DNA of 64,000 bases from an uncultured Aquimarina sp. Lineage in GTDB: Bacteria; Bacteroidota; Bacteroidia; Flavobacteriales; Flavobacteriaceae. The first letter of the stretch is position 1; each line of letters starts with the position of its first letter. Below, piece after piece: positions 1-9,176 of this stretch. The DNA lies in NCBI RefSeq assembly GCF_947492405.1, contig NZ_CANLMP010000003.1:186001-250000 (forward strand), written 5' to 3'. The translations under genes and the position numbers were made by a program. Below the pieces are notes generated by a model, which ran no database searches, was not told where the DNA came from, and was given only the letters and a program-made list of their open reading frames with translations.

Positions 1-2
1 TT

Positions 3-392
3 TATGGTTCCAAAATTTTTACGAAAGAAGAAGTGAAAATATTTTCTAGATTAGCTTTGGATAAAAAACATTGGATTCAAAAGTTTACTGAAGATTTTGT
101 GTACAATGCAAAACTAAATGGAGAGGTAGTTGGTTCATTTGCTCTAAGTAAAGATGGAGTAATAGAATATATTTTTGTGCATCAGAATTACCAAGGTAGA
201 GGTATTGCGAAAGAGTTGTATAAAACCTTAGAGAGTGTAGCCGAAGATGCTAATATGGGAATCTTAACTACTCGAATTAATATGAGTACAAAAGACTTTT
301 TTAAGAAAAATGGTTTTGAAATCATTAAAAATATTGAAAAAGTAGCCGGTGGAGAAGATGTAGTTACGTATAATGGTGTAAAGAATCTTTAG
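3..392 (+). CDS. GNAT family N-acetyltransferase, 5' end outside the window
   Basis: This is the C-terminal part of a GNAT acetyltransferase, which moves an acetyl group from acetyl-CoA to an amine; the substrate is unknown. The acetyl-CoA loop is visible as YQGRGIAKELY, preceded by the beta-strand IEYIFVHQ and followed by a helix and a FFKKNGFEII end typical of the fold. A GTG at 33 could serve as a start, but the frame stays open to the left edge and the upstream residues (YGSKIFTKEEVK) read like normal protein, so the true start is probably outside. The stop overlaps the stop of the convergent TonB receptor gene by 4 bp (389-392), and no terminator separates them. Confidence 0.85.
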   Translation, partial: YGSKIFTKEEVKIFSRLALDKKHWIQKFTEDFVYNAKLNGEVVGSFALSKDGVIEYIFVHQNYQGRGIAKELYKTLESVAEDANMGILTTRINMSTKDFFKKNGFEIIKNIEKVAGGEDVVTYNGVKNL

Positions 393-2884
393 AAATTTAG
401 ACGAAAAACAGCATTTGGGGTAATGCCAAGACCAAATTCTTCTACTTCTTTCAATTCATTTTGATCTCTTATAGTGTAATAAGTATTAAAAGTATTTTCC
501 TGATCGGTAATATTCCAAATAGAAATTCCTGCAAGACCGTTTATTTTTTCGGTAATTTTAAAAGTATAGGTAGAAGAAAGGTCTAATCTGATGTAACTAT
601 CCAACCGTTCACTATTAGGATTCAAGTAATCTATAGTCTCATTTTCGATCACATTATTAAGGTTTGGTAAAGTAGTTGGTTTTCCACTATGCCAGTTAAT
701 ACCTCCAGAGATTTTTAGATTATTCTTATGATATGCAACAGCAAAATTTACATTATGACGTATATCAATATTATTAGGAAAATTAGTAGGGCTTAAATTA
801 TTAAATGTATATTCATTGTCCGCATAGGAGTAGCTAAGCCAAGTACTAACGTTTTTGAATCTTTTATTGACCAAAAAATCAATTCCCAAAACAGAATAGC
901 TACCATGATCGTTTATGAATTCGAATTGATTCTGAAAACCTTGACTTCGGGTAATAATACCTTCGACATCTTTGTAATAGAAATCTGTGGTGACTAACCA
1001 ATTATTATGGTTATAGCTAAGTCCAATAGAAGCTTGCTTGCTTTTTAGGATAGGAATATCCTCATTATTGGATAATACCCATCTTCGACTTTCTATCCCT
1101 AAAAAATCATTTTGAAGATCAATAATCTGAGAGCTTGACTGGCTTTTTATTTCACCGAGAAACTCTAGTGTGAAATGATTTGTAAATCGTTTGTAAAGAT
1201 TTACACGTGGTTCAAAAATATATGTATCAAACTTCTCTAAATAATTAAGGCGAACTCCCAAATTGGCATATAGAGAGTTGTTTTCGGATTTATAAGACAT
1301 CTCCGAGAATAAACTGTGTGTTCGAACTACTTCCTTTGTTAGGTCTCTAAAAGTTGGATTGTTTAAATCTCGTAGATATGATATTCCAGTTTCATTAAAT
1401 TGATATCCATTTTTTAAAATAATATTCGAATTAGCTTTAAGTAATGTGTTTAGTTTTATGCCATTTTCCAAAACATCATTTTCTTGTAAAAGCCTTTGAT
1501 TGTTTGGTATATCCGAATTAACCGTTTCTAGCGTATAATTAGTTCCATATATTAGTAATTCACTCTGAAAAATTTCGCTCCAATTGCGCTGATATAAAAT
1601 ACCACCTATAATATTCTTTTGTTTAGCACTACTTTCTCTAGAAATATCAATCTGACTATCCGTAGCATTTTCTTGAAAAACAAGTTTATTGCGCATTACC
1701 AAAGCGTTTATTTTAATAAGATCTTTTGATGATAATTTGTACAACCATCTCATGCTTGCATCATAAAAAGAAAACCGCTCATCAGAATTATCATTACTAA
1801 TAACTTCGGAATTCTGAAATGCTTTATCAAAGAATCTGTTATAGGTAGGAGTTTTTAGGATTTCATTGATTGAGTGTCGTACCGCTAATTGAATGGAAGA
1901 TTTTTTGTTAATAGGAGTGTCAATATGACTATCTACACTTATTAAGTTTAAACCAATACTAGCATCTAATTCATCATTAATGTTGTTGGTGGTATTCATA
2001 GCGATCACACTCGAAACTCCATCGCCATAGCTTGCACTAGAGCCATTTTTGAATACTTGTACATTTTTGGTTAGATATGGATTAAATGCAGATATGAGTC
2101 CAAAAAAATGACTGGATTGATACATTTTTATTCCATCCCATAATATAAGGTTTTGATCATTAGTTCCACCGCGTACATTAATGTCAGAAACAGATTCATT
2201 GACACTTAGAATACCAGGAAGAGCTTGTATAGTTTGTAATAAATCAGGTTCGGTAAGACCTGGTAGAATACCAAAGTTATTATAATCTATACGAACAGAA
2301 CCATCTAATTGTTTATCTATCCCCTTAATTAAATAATCATTAAGGATAATTTCATTTATATATTCAACTTTCTGAGTTAAAATAATTTTTTTACAAGGTT
2401 CTTTAATAAAATCTAGTGCAGAAAGTATTATAGGTATATATCCTAGGTAATTAATTTTGATTTTCTCATTCGGAGATTCAATTTTAAGTATAAATTTACC
2501 CTCTACATCACTAATTGTAGCGTTGTTTGAACTCTGAATAGTAGCATCAGTTATGATGATGTCATCAGAACCTTTTAGAATTCCACAAATTTCTACTGGC
2601 CTAAAACTTAACGCTACTGTTTTATCTTTTAAAACAGTATAGTTAAAAGGTGTATTGTTTTTAAGATGTCTTATGGTTTCCTCAAAATTTATCGAATCAA
2701 GGGGTTTGGAAATATAAATACCTTCCAATTCTTGATTAATATATGAAAAATCGTATCCGAATTTCTTCTGAATAGTTTTTAAAACAGAAATAAGAGAATG
2801 CGTGCCTTTTTCGGTTTGCGATGTAGCCGTAAAAAGAACAAAAAATATAAGTATACTGGAAACGAGGATTTTGGGTTTAATCAC
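389..2884 (-). CDS. TonB-dependent outer membrane receptor with STN signalling domain (triplet 1)
   Basis: An 831-residue outer membrane receptor. After a signal peptide (about 1-22) comes a short STN/secretin-type domain (about 25-95), which in FecA-type receptors signals to FecR. Next are a carboxypeptidase-regulatory-like beta domain (about 97-170), a plug with the conserved segments SDINVRGGTNDQNLILWDG and YLTKNVQVFKNG, and a beta-barrel ending in aromatic VFRLNF, as expected for BAM insertion. The first four bases of its reading frame overlap the end of fecR, implying translational coupling. The ligand cannot be read from the sequence; no siderophore, haem or polysaccharide genes lie nearby. 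It resembles the two other receptors in the window in length and layout, but is not of the 1000-residue SusC type. Confidence 0.9.
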   Translation of the reverse strand: MIKPKILVSSILIFFVLFTATSQTEKGTHSLISVLKTIQKKFGYDFSYINQELEGIYISKPLDSINFEETIRHLKNNTPFNYTVLKDKTVALSFRPVEICGILKGSDDIIITDATIQSSNNATISDVEGKFILKIESPNEKIKINYLGYIPIILSALDFIKEPCKKIILTQKVEYINEIILNDYLIKGIDKQLDGSVRIDYNNFGILPGLTEPDLLQTIQALPGILSVNESVSDINVRGGTNDQNLILWDGIKMYQSSHFFGLISAFNPYLTKNVQVFKNGSSASYGDGVSSVIAMNTTNNINDELDASIGLNLISVDSHIDTPINKKSSIQLAVRHSINEILKTPTYNRFFDKAFQNSEVISNDNSDERFSFYDASMRWLYKLSSKDLIKINALVMRNKLVFQENATDSQIDISRESSAKQKNIIGGILYQRNWSEIFQSELLIYGTNYTLETVNSDIPNNQRLLQENDVLENGIKLNTLLKANSNIILKNGYQFNETGISYLRDLNNPTFRDLTKEVVRTHSLFSEMSYKSENNSLYANLGVRLNYLEKFDTYIFEPRVNLYKRFTNHFTLEFLGEIKSQSSSQIIDLQNDFLGIESRRWVLSNNEDIPILKSKQASIGLSYNHNNWLVTTDFYYKDVEGIITRSQGFQNQFEFINDHGSYSVLGIDFLVNKRFKNVSTWLSYSYADNEYTFNNLSPTNFPNNIDIRHNVNFAVAYHKNNLKISGGINWHSGKPTTLPNLNNVIENETIDYLNPNSERLDSYIRLDLSSTYTFKITEKINGLAGISIWNITDQENTFNTYYTIRDQNELKEVEEFGLGITPNAVFRLNF

Positions 2885-3786
2885 TCTTTATATAAGGTTA
2901 CGGTTTTGTTATTAATCACATATTTCAAACGCATCGGAATCGTAATTGACTTTAATGCAGTTTGAATATCTGAATGTACAAAATTACCCGTAAAAAGTAC
3001 AGAAGGATTAATATTTTTTGTTTTAACAGTGACTCCATACTGCCATTCTAGTTCTTTTAATACCCTTATGAACGGAGTTTCCTGAAAATAACTTTTGTTA
3101 GAATACCAAGTTGGTTCCTTAGTTGTAATTTTCCTCTCTTTTATCTGGTCTTTAACTAGTTCCAGAGCATCACCTGCTTTTAAATATTTTGTTTGATCAG
3201 CAATAGTAACACTAACTACTCCTTCATAACAAGTTACCTCAAAAATTTCATCTCTTTGCTTAATATTAAATTGAGTTCCGATAACGCTTACGATACCGGA
3301 TGGAGTATAAACATCAAACTTCTTACCTTTAGCTACATTAAAATATGCTTCTCCTTCTAAAGATAGTTTACGTTTATTATCCCAATTTTTTTTATCATAA
3401 GTTACAGAAGAAAGAGCATTAAGCCTAACAGTTGATTTGTCAGGTAATTCGTGAGTAGTTTTTTGGCTAGCAATAGTATCTATAATAGTGTTATACTCTT
3501 TAAAGAAAGAAAAATATAAACCAAGTCCAAGAACAAAGATAGCGGCGATTCGTAAAAATATTTTTTGATAAGAAATTTTCGAAGGAATTCTTTTTCGTTC
3601 TAATAACCTATTTTTAAGTATTTCTTGGTTATTTGCTAAGTCGTAATCTGGAGCACTGAACTTTTTAGCCGTCTCGGATATTTTCATGTAAGAATCATAG
3701 GCGTCCAATTTCTCAAACGCCTCTGATTCCTGCTTAGTGAGTTGTTCGTTGTTCAACCACTTTTTAATAAGATCCTTCTTTTTCAT
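2881..3786 (-). CDS. FecR-family anti-sigma factor (triplet 1)
   Basis: A 301-residue inner-membrane regulator. The cytoplasmic N-terminus (about 1-75) carries the sigma-binding region (KKWLNNEQLTKQESEAFEKL). A single membrane helix follows at about 77-96 (IFLRIAAIFVLGLGLYFSF), then the periplasmic FecR domain (ELPDKSTVRLNALSSV, LSLEGEAYFNVAK, VIGTQFNI) and a C-terminal STN-like DUF4974 segment (about 230-301). In the Fec paradigm it relays receptor occupancy to the sigma factor. It overlaps the receptor gene by 4 bp. The 63-bp gap to the sigma gene holds a promoter-like motif, so fecR plus receptor probably form the unit that the sigma factor itself activates. Confidence 0.9.
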   Translation of the reverse strand: MKKKDLIKKWLNNEQLTKQESEAFEKLDAYDSYMKISETAKKFSAPDYDLANNQEILKNRLLERKRIPSKISYQKIFLRIAAIFVLGLGLYFSFFKEYNTIIDTIASQKTTHELPDKSTVRLNALSSVTYDKKNWDNKRKLSLEGEAYFNVAKGKKFDVYTPSGIVSVIGTQFNIKQRDEIFEVTCYEGVVSVTIADQTKYLKAGDALELVKDQIKERKITTKEPTWYSNKSYFQETPFIRVLKELEWQYGVTVKTKNINPSVLFTGNFVHSDIQTALKSITIPMRLKYVINNKTVTLYKE

Positions 3787-3805
3787 AACAAGATTCTTAA
3801 TACTA

Positions 3806-3829
3806 TAACAATCGACAAGCTTTAATTCC
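3806..3829 (-). promoter_or_regulatory. Putative cognate ECF promoter of fecR/receptor 1
   Basis: On the minus strand, GGAATT (3829-3824) and TTGTTA (3811-3806) are separated by exactly 12 bases, with the fecR ATG 19 bases further on. The same pair at the same spacing occurs before the divergent lipoprotein gene at 4460. Counting back from the TGT core, the left block falls one base from the AGGGTA block of the triplet 2 and 3 motifs, and GGAA resembles the -35 of FecI targets. An overlapping AGGGTA (3835-3830) is also present. Promoter function is inferred. Confidence 0.5.
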
Positions 3830-3849
3830 TACCCTTTGCTTTATTTTTT

Positions 3850-4365
3850 TTAAATTCCTTCGATATCTTTTCTTAATTTTTCTAGTGCGCCATAAATTCT
3901 TTTTTCTACAGCTTTTCTTGAAATCCCTAATAATTCGGCAATTTCTTTATGCTTTTTTCCTTCAATTCTATTCATTAAGAAAGCTACTCGCTGTGCTTCT
4001 GTTAATTTTGTAAGTGCTGTTTGATATTTTAGGAGATATTCTTTTTCTTCTAATACAAAATGAGGGCTTTCGTTGGTTGTACCTTTTGTTTCTGTTTGCT
4101 GATATCTTAATTTTACCTTATCGTGTTTTATTTGATTTAGTGATAGATTATTAGCAACTGTGAACAAAAAACTTTTTACTTTTTCTAAAGAAACTTTATT
4201 ACAATTATCCCAAAGTTTAATAAATGCTTCCTGAACCTGATCTTTTGGATTGATATGTTCTCCATATTTGTAATAGATAAAGTCATGAAGGTTTTTAGAA
4301 TGTTTTACGAAAAGTTCTGAAAACAATCTTTCTTCACAAACATTTTCAAATAGATCTTTAGGCAT
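3850..4365 (-). CDS. ECF RNA polymerase sigma factor, FecI-like (triplet 1)
   Basis: A 171-residue sigma-70 family ECF factor with only regions 2 and 4, the normal size for the class. Region 2 is visible as DQVQEAFIKLWDN followed by VKSFLFTVANNLSLNQIKH. Region 4 is the C-terminal helix-turn-helix (HKEIAELLGISRKAVEKR, then a basic recognition-helix tail). It should direct RNA polymerase to a small set of promoters and be held or activated by the FecR encoded next to it. It is transcribed in the same direction as fecR and the receptor but lies upstream of the promoter-like motif, so it is probably expressed separately. A divergent lipoprotein gene starts 95 bp away. Confidence 0.92.
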   Translation of the reverse strand: MPKDLFENVCEERLFSELFVKHSKNLHDFIYYKYGEHINPKDQVQEAFIKLWDNCNKVSLEKVKSFLFTVANNLSLNQIKHDKVKLRYQQTETKGTTNESPHFVLEEKEYLLKYQTALTKLTEAQRVAFLMNRIEGKKHKEIAELLGISRKAVEKRIYGALEKLRKDIEGI

Positions 4366-4406
4366 TTTTAGTTTTCTTCAAAATTAAAAAAAAACTTAAG
4401 CTAGTG

Positions 4407-4430
4407 GGAATTTGAACACTTAAATTGTTA
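4407..4430 (+). promoter_or_regulatory. Putative ECF promoter of the divergent lipoprotein gene
   Basis: GGAATT (4407-4412) and TTGTTA (4425-4430) are separated by 12 bases, matching the pair before fecR 1. The lipoprotein ATG lies 29 bases downstream. This suggests that the same sigma factor drives both. Inferred from sequence only. Confidence 0.45.
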
Positions 4431-4459
4431 TTATAGTAAATCGAATAAAGAATAGTGAT

Positions 4460-5140
4460 ATGGAAAAGTTAAGGTATTGTATTGTAGGTGTGTTGATTAG
4501 TTGTGCTTTTTTCATGAATTCTTGTCAAGAAGAAGAGCGAGAACTGATTGATTCGACACTGGATAATACAATCCCGAAAGATTCTCAACTGGCAAAATTA
4601 ATGAGAAATATTGTTACACATGATGGATCATATGATGATTTAGTGGATGGAGGAAACTGTTACAGTATTAATTTACCGTATTCAATAATAAGAAATATAA
4701 CAGAAGAAATTGTAATTGATCAAATAGAGGACTATAATCAATTAAGCCAATCGGATGATATTAAAATTCAATTTCCTATTATAATAACTAAAGATAATCA
4801 TGAAGAAGAAATTATCGAAAATGATTTAGAATTGCAATCATTAGCCAATAGTTGCGAAGTGGATGATGATGATATTGAATGTGTAGATTTTGTATATCCT
4901 TTTCGATTTGCAACTTATAATTCCAATAGCAATAGAATTGGTACTATAGAGGTTTTGCATGATGCTCAAGTATTTGGATTTATGGAAAATCTTAATGAAA
5001 GCACCTTAGTGGCAATAAATTACCCTATTAGATTATTGCTTAGTAATGGAGAGCATTTAGATGCAACACATAATGATGAGCTACTATCTAGAATTCTTGC
5101 CTTCGAAACATCCTGCGAAGAAAATGATGGATTGAACTAA
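4460..5140 (+). CDS. Surface-exposed lipoprotein of unknown function
   Basis: A 226-residue protein. The N-terminus is a lipoprotein signal with lipobox FMNSC at about residue 22, followed directly by QEEERE. A glutamine plus acidic cluster after the lipidated Cys matches the Bacteroidota lipoprotein export signal, so the protein is probably displayed on the cell surface. The mature part is acidic and has two cysteine-containing blocks (GGNCYSINLPYSI and DDDDIECVDFVYPFRF) and a final Cys (FETSCEE), a pattern I recognise from uncharacterised flavobacterial lipoproteins. It is divergent from sigma factor 1, and its upstream region carries the same promoter-like pair as fecR 1, which suggests it is an output of that system. 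No enzymatic motif is visible. Confidence 0.75.
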   Translation: MEKLRYCIVGVLISCAFFMNSCQEEERELIDSTLDNTIPKDSQLAKLMRNIVTHDGSYDDLVDGGNCYSINLPYSIIRNITEEIVIDQIEDYNQLSQSDDIKIQFPIIITKDNHEEEIIENDLELQSLANSCEVDDDDIECVDFVYPFRFATYNSNSNRIGTIEVLHDAQVFGFMENLNESTLVAINYPIRLLLSNGEHLDATHNDELLSRILAFETSCEENDGLN

Positions 5141-5270
5141 TGTTTAGTTTTTTAACTAAAAGGTTAAACAAAAAGTTAAAAAAGTATTAAAATCAATTTT
5201 CAGGGTAGCACTTTTGTTTTATCAGTTGTTTCATCATCGAACAATTAATTATAAAATTAAAACCAATAAC

Positions 5271-6662
5271 ATGAAAAATTTCTTCAAAAAAGCTTTTTTA
5301 GCATTATGTATAATTTCAATCGCTTCGTGTAGTGATGATGATGATACTATATTTATTCCAGATTCTATGACTATAGCAGATTTCGTATCTGATAATGCAG
5401 ATTATAGTTCGTTATTAGCTGCTTTACAGAGAACTGGTTTGGATGTAGCCTTAAATGGGAACGGTACTTTCACCGTGTTTGCACCTAATAATGCTGCATT
5501 TACTGAGTTCCTGGATGGGGCTTCGCTAGATGATGTTCCTGATGCAACCCTAGAACAAATTTTAAGAAATCACGTATTAGGTACAACTGAAACTGCAGCT
5601 GATTTAACAACAGGTTATGTGAAAAATATAGCTACTGAGACTAATTCTGGGGCAAATATTAGTATGTATATTAATACTACTAATGGTGTAGTTATTAATG
5701 GAGAGTCTACAGTTACTACACCGGATATAATGACGGACAATGGTGTGATACATGCTGTAGATAAAGTAATTCCATTACCGACAATGCTTACATTTGTAGG
5801 TTTAGATAGTAATTTTTCTACACTAGCAACGGTTGCTACAACAACAACTGGGTTTAATACAGATTTTGAAACTGTTTTAAGTGCAGAAGATAGTAATTTA
5901 ACTTTATTAGCTCCAGATAATGATGCTTTTGCGGATTTGGGTGATATTTCAGGAGTTTCGGCTGCTGCTTTAGAACAGATATTATTAAACCATGTATTAG
6001 CAGGAACAAATGTTTCTACAGCGCTTACTACAACGTACTCTAATACATTAGCTACTTACGGAGATACTATGAATAACTTAAGTATTTACATTAATACGGA
6101 TAGTGGTGTTTCATTCAATGGTATTTCTGATGTTAGTGAAGCGGATATCGTAGCATCTAATGGAGTAATTCATAAGGTAGATGCTGTTATTACACTTCCT
6201 ACGGTTGTTACCTTTGCTACAGCAGATGCTAATTTTTCCACTTTGGTATCCGCATTAACGGATTTAACTCCTATGACTGATTTTGCTGCGATCTTATCAA
6301 GAACTGAAGGAGGTAATTTAGATCTTATAAATCCTGCATTTACCGTATTCGCACCTACAAATGCAGCATTTGATGCATTAACATCTATTCCTGACGAAAG
6401 TGGTTTAACGCCAATTTTACTTCACCATGTGATTGGAGCAGCTAATGTGCGTTCTGGTGATTTAAGTGATGGTTTAGTAACACCAGGTACTCTTGAAGGA
6501 GATGCGCTTACAGTTAGTATTCCTGGAACTAATGGAGCGATAGCTAATTTAACTGATGGAGCAGGAAATGATGATATTGAAATTGTTGCTGTTGATGTGC
6601 AGGCGAGTAATGGAGTTATTCACGTGATCAATAAAGTAATGGTTCCCAATCCATTGGACTAA
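5271..6662 (+). CDS. Lipoprotein with three fasciclin (FAS1) domains
   Basis: The preferred start is the ATG at 5271 (463 residues), because it opens directly with a lipoprotein signal peptide (MKNFFKKAFLALC...IASC); an in-frame codon at 5214 would add 19 residues lacking signal character. Cys is followed by SDDDD, a Flavobacterium-type surface export signal. Three FAS1 domains of about 135 residues follow, each with the hallmark blocks FTVFAPNNAAF (or TLLAPDNDAF), LRNHVL or LLHHVI, and NGVIHAVDKV near the end. FAS1 proteins mediate cell-cell or matrix adhesion. A rho-independent terminator follows. It is the first of two FAS1 genes in a row, and the second has its own signal peptide. Confidence 0.9.
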   Translation: MKNFFKKAFLALCIISIASCSDDDDTIFIPDSMTIADFVSDNADYSSLLAALQRTGLDVALNGNGTFTVFAPNNAAFTEFLDGASLDDVPDATLEQILRNHVLGTTETAADLTTGYVKNIATETNSGANISMYINTTNGVVINGESTVTTPDIMTDNGVIHAVDKVIPLPTMLTFVGLDSNFSTLATVATTTTGFNTDFETVLSAEDSNLTLLAPDNDAFADLGDISGVSAAALEQILLNHVLAGTNVSTALTTTYSNTLATYGDTMNNLSIYINTDSGVSFNGISDVSEADIVASNGVIHKVDAVITLPTVVTFATADANFSTLVSALTDLTPMTDFAAILSRTEGGNLDLINPAFTVFAPTNAAFDALTSIPDESGLTPILLHHVIGAANVRSGDLSDGLVTPGTLEGDALTVSIPGTNGAIANLTDGAGNDDIEIVAVDVQASNGVIHVINKVMVPNPLD

Positions 6663-6684
6663 ATAAATTAATTTTCCCCCCGAA

Positions 6685-6740
6685 AGGGCATTTAGAAATT
6701 GAAACCCCCGATTTTTTCGAGACTAAATGCCCTTTTTTTC
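6685..6740 (+). terminator. Rho-independent terminator after the first FAS1 gene
   Basis: An 11-bp perfect stem, AGGGCATTTAG (6685-6695) with CTAAATGCCCT (6723-6733), is closed by a 27-base loop and followed by a run of T. Confidence 0.85.
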
Positions 6741-6779
6741 ACACTCATTTTAAGTATTAACTAATTTAAATTAAAACCA

Positions 6780-8960
6780 ATGAAAACGCTAATCCAAAGA
6801 TTAACGGTACCATTCTTGTGCCTTTTTGTAACTTCCCTTTTGGTCTCTTGTCAGACGGATAATAACGAGCTAGACCCGTCAAACCCTGAACAGATCGAAT
6901 TTGAGGAGTCAAAGATTATTAGCTTTGATGAAATCGAAGAAATGACCCAAAACATTATTGATGGAGAATTGGCCGAGCCAGAAAATGAAGAAGAAGCGTT
7001 TGTCGTTTCTAAAAGTACTAGATTTGATATTAGTAGAGAGAGACGAGTATATGATTTTTCAGCTACTATAAATAGTGGATCTGGAGCTGGAACAGACATC
7101 TCAGGAGAACTTAGATTGAATTTTACCTTGTACCATGCAAGCTTTACCATAGTTCGTGGAAATCTAGTGTTACCAGATGGAACTAAAGCTAGAACTAGAG
7201 GAGCTATTGTAAGTGATGGAATCGTATATTTAATAATTAACCCTCCAGGAAGAAGTCTTATTTTTGGGATTGGAAGAGTGGATGCAGAAGGTAATTTACA
7301 AGGAGGTTTTAGAATCTTTGGTAACGGTATAGGAAGAGGAGACTGGAATGCAGAATTAATAGGAACGATTTTTCCGGATAAGAGCATAGTAGATTTAATT
7401 GTTGAGGATGGTAGATTTACTTCTCTAGTAGGAGCTTTGCAAGCTACGGATTTAGTAGCGCCATTATCAGGAGAAGGCCCTTTTACAGTTTTTGCACCAA
7501 CGGATGAAGCTTTTGCAGCCTTAGATGAAGTTCCAGAATTAGAGGTTTTAAGACAGGTCCTTTTATATCATGTAGCTAGTGGAAGATTCAATACTCCAGA
7601 GTTGTTAATGGATGAAATGATAACAACATTACAAGGCGAAGATATAAAGGTAAGTCTAAACGATAATAATGAGATTGTTATCAATGATACTGTAAAACTT
7701 CTTTCTGCTAATATTGGTGGATCTAATGGAGTAATCCAAATTATCGATGCTGTACTAATACCACCATCTTTTCAACCATTACCATCAATTGTAGAAATTG
7801 CAGTGGCAACACCAGAACTCTCTACCTTAGTGGGAGCTCTGCAAGCAGCGGAATTAGTAGATACTTTAAATGGAGAAGGACCGTTTACAGTTTTTGCACC
7901 AACTAATGATGCATTCGCTGCCTTAGATACGATTCCAGATGGAGATGCGTTAACAGAAGTGCTTTTATATCATGTGGCAGCCGGTAAATTTACAGCAGAA
8001 GATCTGCTTGCTGGTCAGACGGTTACTACAGTACAAGGAGAAGAGGTTACTATTGATATGATTGATGGAGAAGTCTTTTTAAATGGTTCGATCAAAGTGA
8101 GTATTGCAGATATTGAAGCTTCTAACGGTATTATACATGTAATAGATGGAGTACTGCTCCCTCCAGCGGATCTACAGTCAATTGTAGAGATTGCTGTTGC
8201 TACACCAGAACTTTCTACACTAGTAGGAGTGTTACAAGCAGCAGAATTAGTAGATACTTTAAATGGAGATGGACCTTTTACAGTATTTGCTCCTACTAAC
8301 GATGCATTTAATGCATTAGATGCAGTTCCAGAAGGAGATGCATTAACAGAGGTGCTTCTATATCACGTTGCTGCTGGTAAGTTTACTGCGGAAGACCTAC
8401 TTGCCGGTCAGACAGTTACTACTGTTCAAGGAGATGAGGTTACTATTGAAATGATTAATGGTGAAGTATTTTTGAATCGTAATATAAAGGTTAGTATTGC
8501 AGATATTGAGGCATCTAATGGTATTATACATGTAATTGAAGGAGTATTACTGCCACCAGCGGATCTACAGTCTATCGTAGAGATAGCAGTTGCTACACCA
8601 CAACTCTCTACCTTAGTAGGAGCATTGCAGATAGCGGATTTAGTAGATACCCTAAATGGAGAAGGTCCTTTTACAGTATTTGCTCCTACTAATGATGCAT
8701 TTAATGCACTAGATACTATCCCGCAAGGAGAAGCATTAACTGAAGTGCTTTTATATCATGTGGCGTCTGGTAAGCTTACTGCGGAAGACCTACTTGCCGG
8801 TCAGACGGTTACTACAGTGCAGGGTGATGAGGTTACTATCGAGATGATTAATGGTGAAGTATTTTTAAATGAAATCATCAGAGTTGATATCGCTAATATT
8901 GAAGCATCTAATGGTATCGTACATGTAATTAATGGTGTGTTAATTCCGCCTTCTTTATAA
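6780..8960 (+). CDS. Lipoprotein with four fasciclin (FAS1) domains
   Basis: A 726-residue protein. The lipobox is VSCQ at about residue 24 (MKTLIQRLTVPFLCLFVTSLLVSC). Residues about 75-200 form a separate beta-rich domain (SGELRLNFTLYHASFTIVRG ... GNGIGRGDWNAEL) not found in the first FAS1 gene. Four FAS1 domains then run to the C-terminus, each with GPFTVFAPT, LLYHVA and SNGIIHVI blocks. Domains 2-4 are near-copies with a 131-residue period and only scattered changes, while domain 1 is more diverged, so the last three arose by recent tandem duplication. The likely role is surface or matrix adhesion. The upstream gap is short and follows the terminator of the other FAS1 gene, so a weak own promoter or read-through is needed. 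Confidence 0.9.
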   Translation: MKTLIQRLTVPFLCLFVTSLLVSCQTDNNELDPSNPEQIEFEESKIISFDEIEEMTQNIIDGELAEPENEEEAFVVSKSTRFDISRERRVYDFSATINSGSGAGTDISGELRLNFTLYHASFTIVRGNLVLPDGTKARTRGAIVSDGIVYLIINPPGRSLIFGIGRVDAEGNLQGGFRIFGNGIGRGDWNAELIGTIFPDKSIVDLIVEDGRFTSLVGALQATDLVAPLSGEGPFTVFAPTDEAFAALDEVPELEVLRQVLLYHVASGRFNTPELLMDEMITTLQGEDIKVSLNDNNEIVINDTVKLLSANIGGSNGVIQIIDAVLIPPSFQPLPSIVEIAVATPELSTLVGALQAAELVDTLNGEGPFTVFAPTNDAFAALDTIPDGDALTEVLLYHVAAGKFTAEDLLAGQTVTTVQGEEVTIDMIDGEVFLNGSIKVSIADIEASNGIIHVIDGVLLPPADLQSIVEIAVATPELSTLVGVLQAAELVDTLNGDGPFTVFAPTNDAFNALDAVPEGDALTEVLLYHVAAGKFTAEDLLAGQTVTTVQGDEVTIEMINGEVFLNRNIKVSIADIEASNGIIHVIEGVLLPPADLQSIVEIAVATPQLSTLVGALQIADLVDTLNGEGPFTVFAPTNDAFNALDTIPQGEALTEVLLYHVASGKLTAEDLLAGQTVTTVQGDEVTIEMINGEVFLNEIIRVDIANIEASNGIVHVINGVLIPPSL
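7785..8957 (+). repeat. Three tandem 393-bp repeats encoding FAS1 domains
   Basis: Unit starts (Ser of SIVEIAVATP) lie at 7785, 8178 and 8571, an exact period of 393 bp (131 codons). Units differ mostly by synonymous changes and a few residues, for example VGVLQ versus VGALQ. Confidence 0.85.
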
Positions 8961-9003
8961 CCAAAGGACATGATTTGAATTAGCCAAAATTATGATGTCC
9001 AAG

Positions 9004-9051
9004 AAGCTATTAGAAAGAGAATTCTTAATCTTTCTAATAGCTTTTTTATTT
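9004..9051 (+). terminator. Rho-independent terminator after the second FAS1 gene
   Basis: The stem AAGCTATTAGAAAG (9004-9017) pairs with CTTTCTAATAGCTT (9030-9043), and T-rich sequence follows. Confidence 0.85.
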
Positions 9052-9121
9052 TAAGCTAATTTCTTCTCAGGATATTTCGAATTCTGTCTTAACCATTCTT
9101 TATTAATACACTTCAAATCAT

Positions 9122-9129
9122 TAAATTTG
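9122..9129 (+). promoter_or_regulatory. Putative -7 promoter element of ffh
   Basis: TAAATTTG matches the Bacteroidota primary-sigma -7 consensus TAnnTTTG. It lies 47 bases before the ffh ATG and downstream of the FAS1 terminator. Confidence 0.55.
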
Positions 9130-9176
9130 CACCTGTCTGCTAAAAAAGTGGATTTAGAAAAACCTGAACAAAGCAT

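Noticed and set aside
5202..5230. AGGGTA before the first FAS1 gene as a further ECF-type promoter
   Set aside because: At the required 12-base spacing the right block reads TATCAG, with no TGT core; a GTTGTT lies 5 bases too far. I do not count it as a site.
6851..7387. 178-codon minus-strand frame opposite the second FAS1 gene
   Set aside because: It is antisense to a well-supported coding region and its composition mirrors the codons of that gene.
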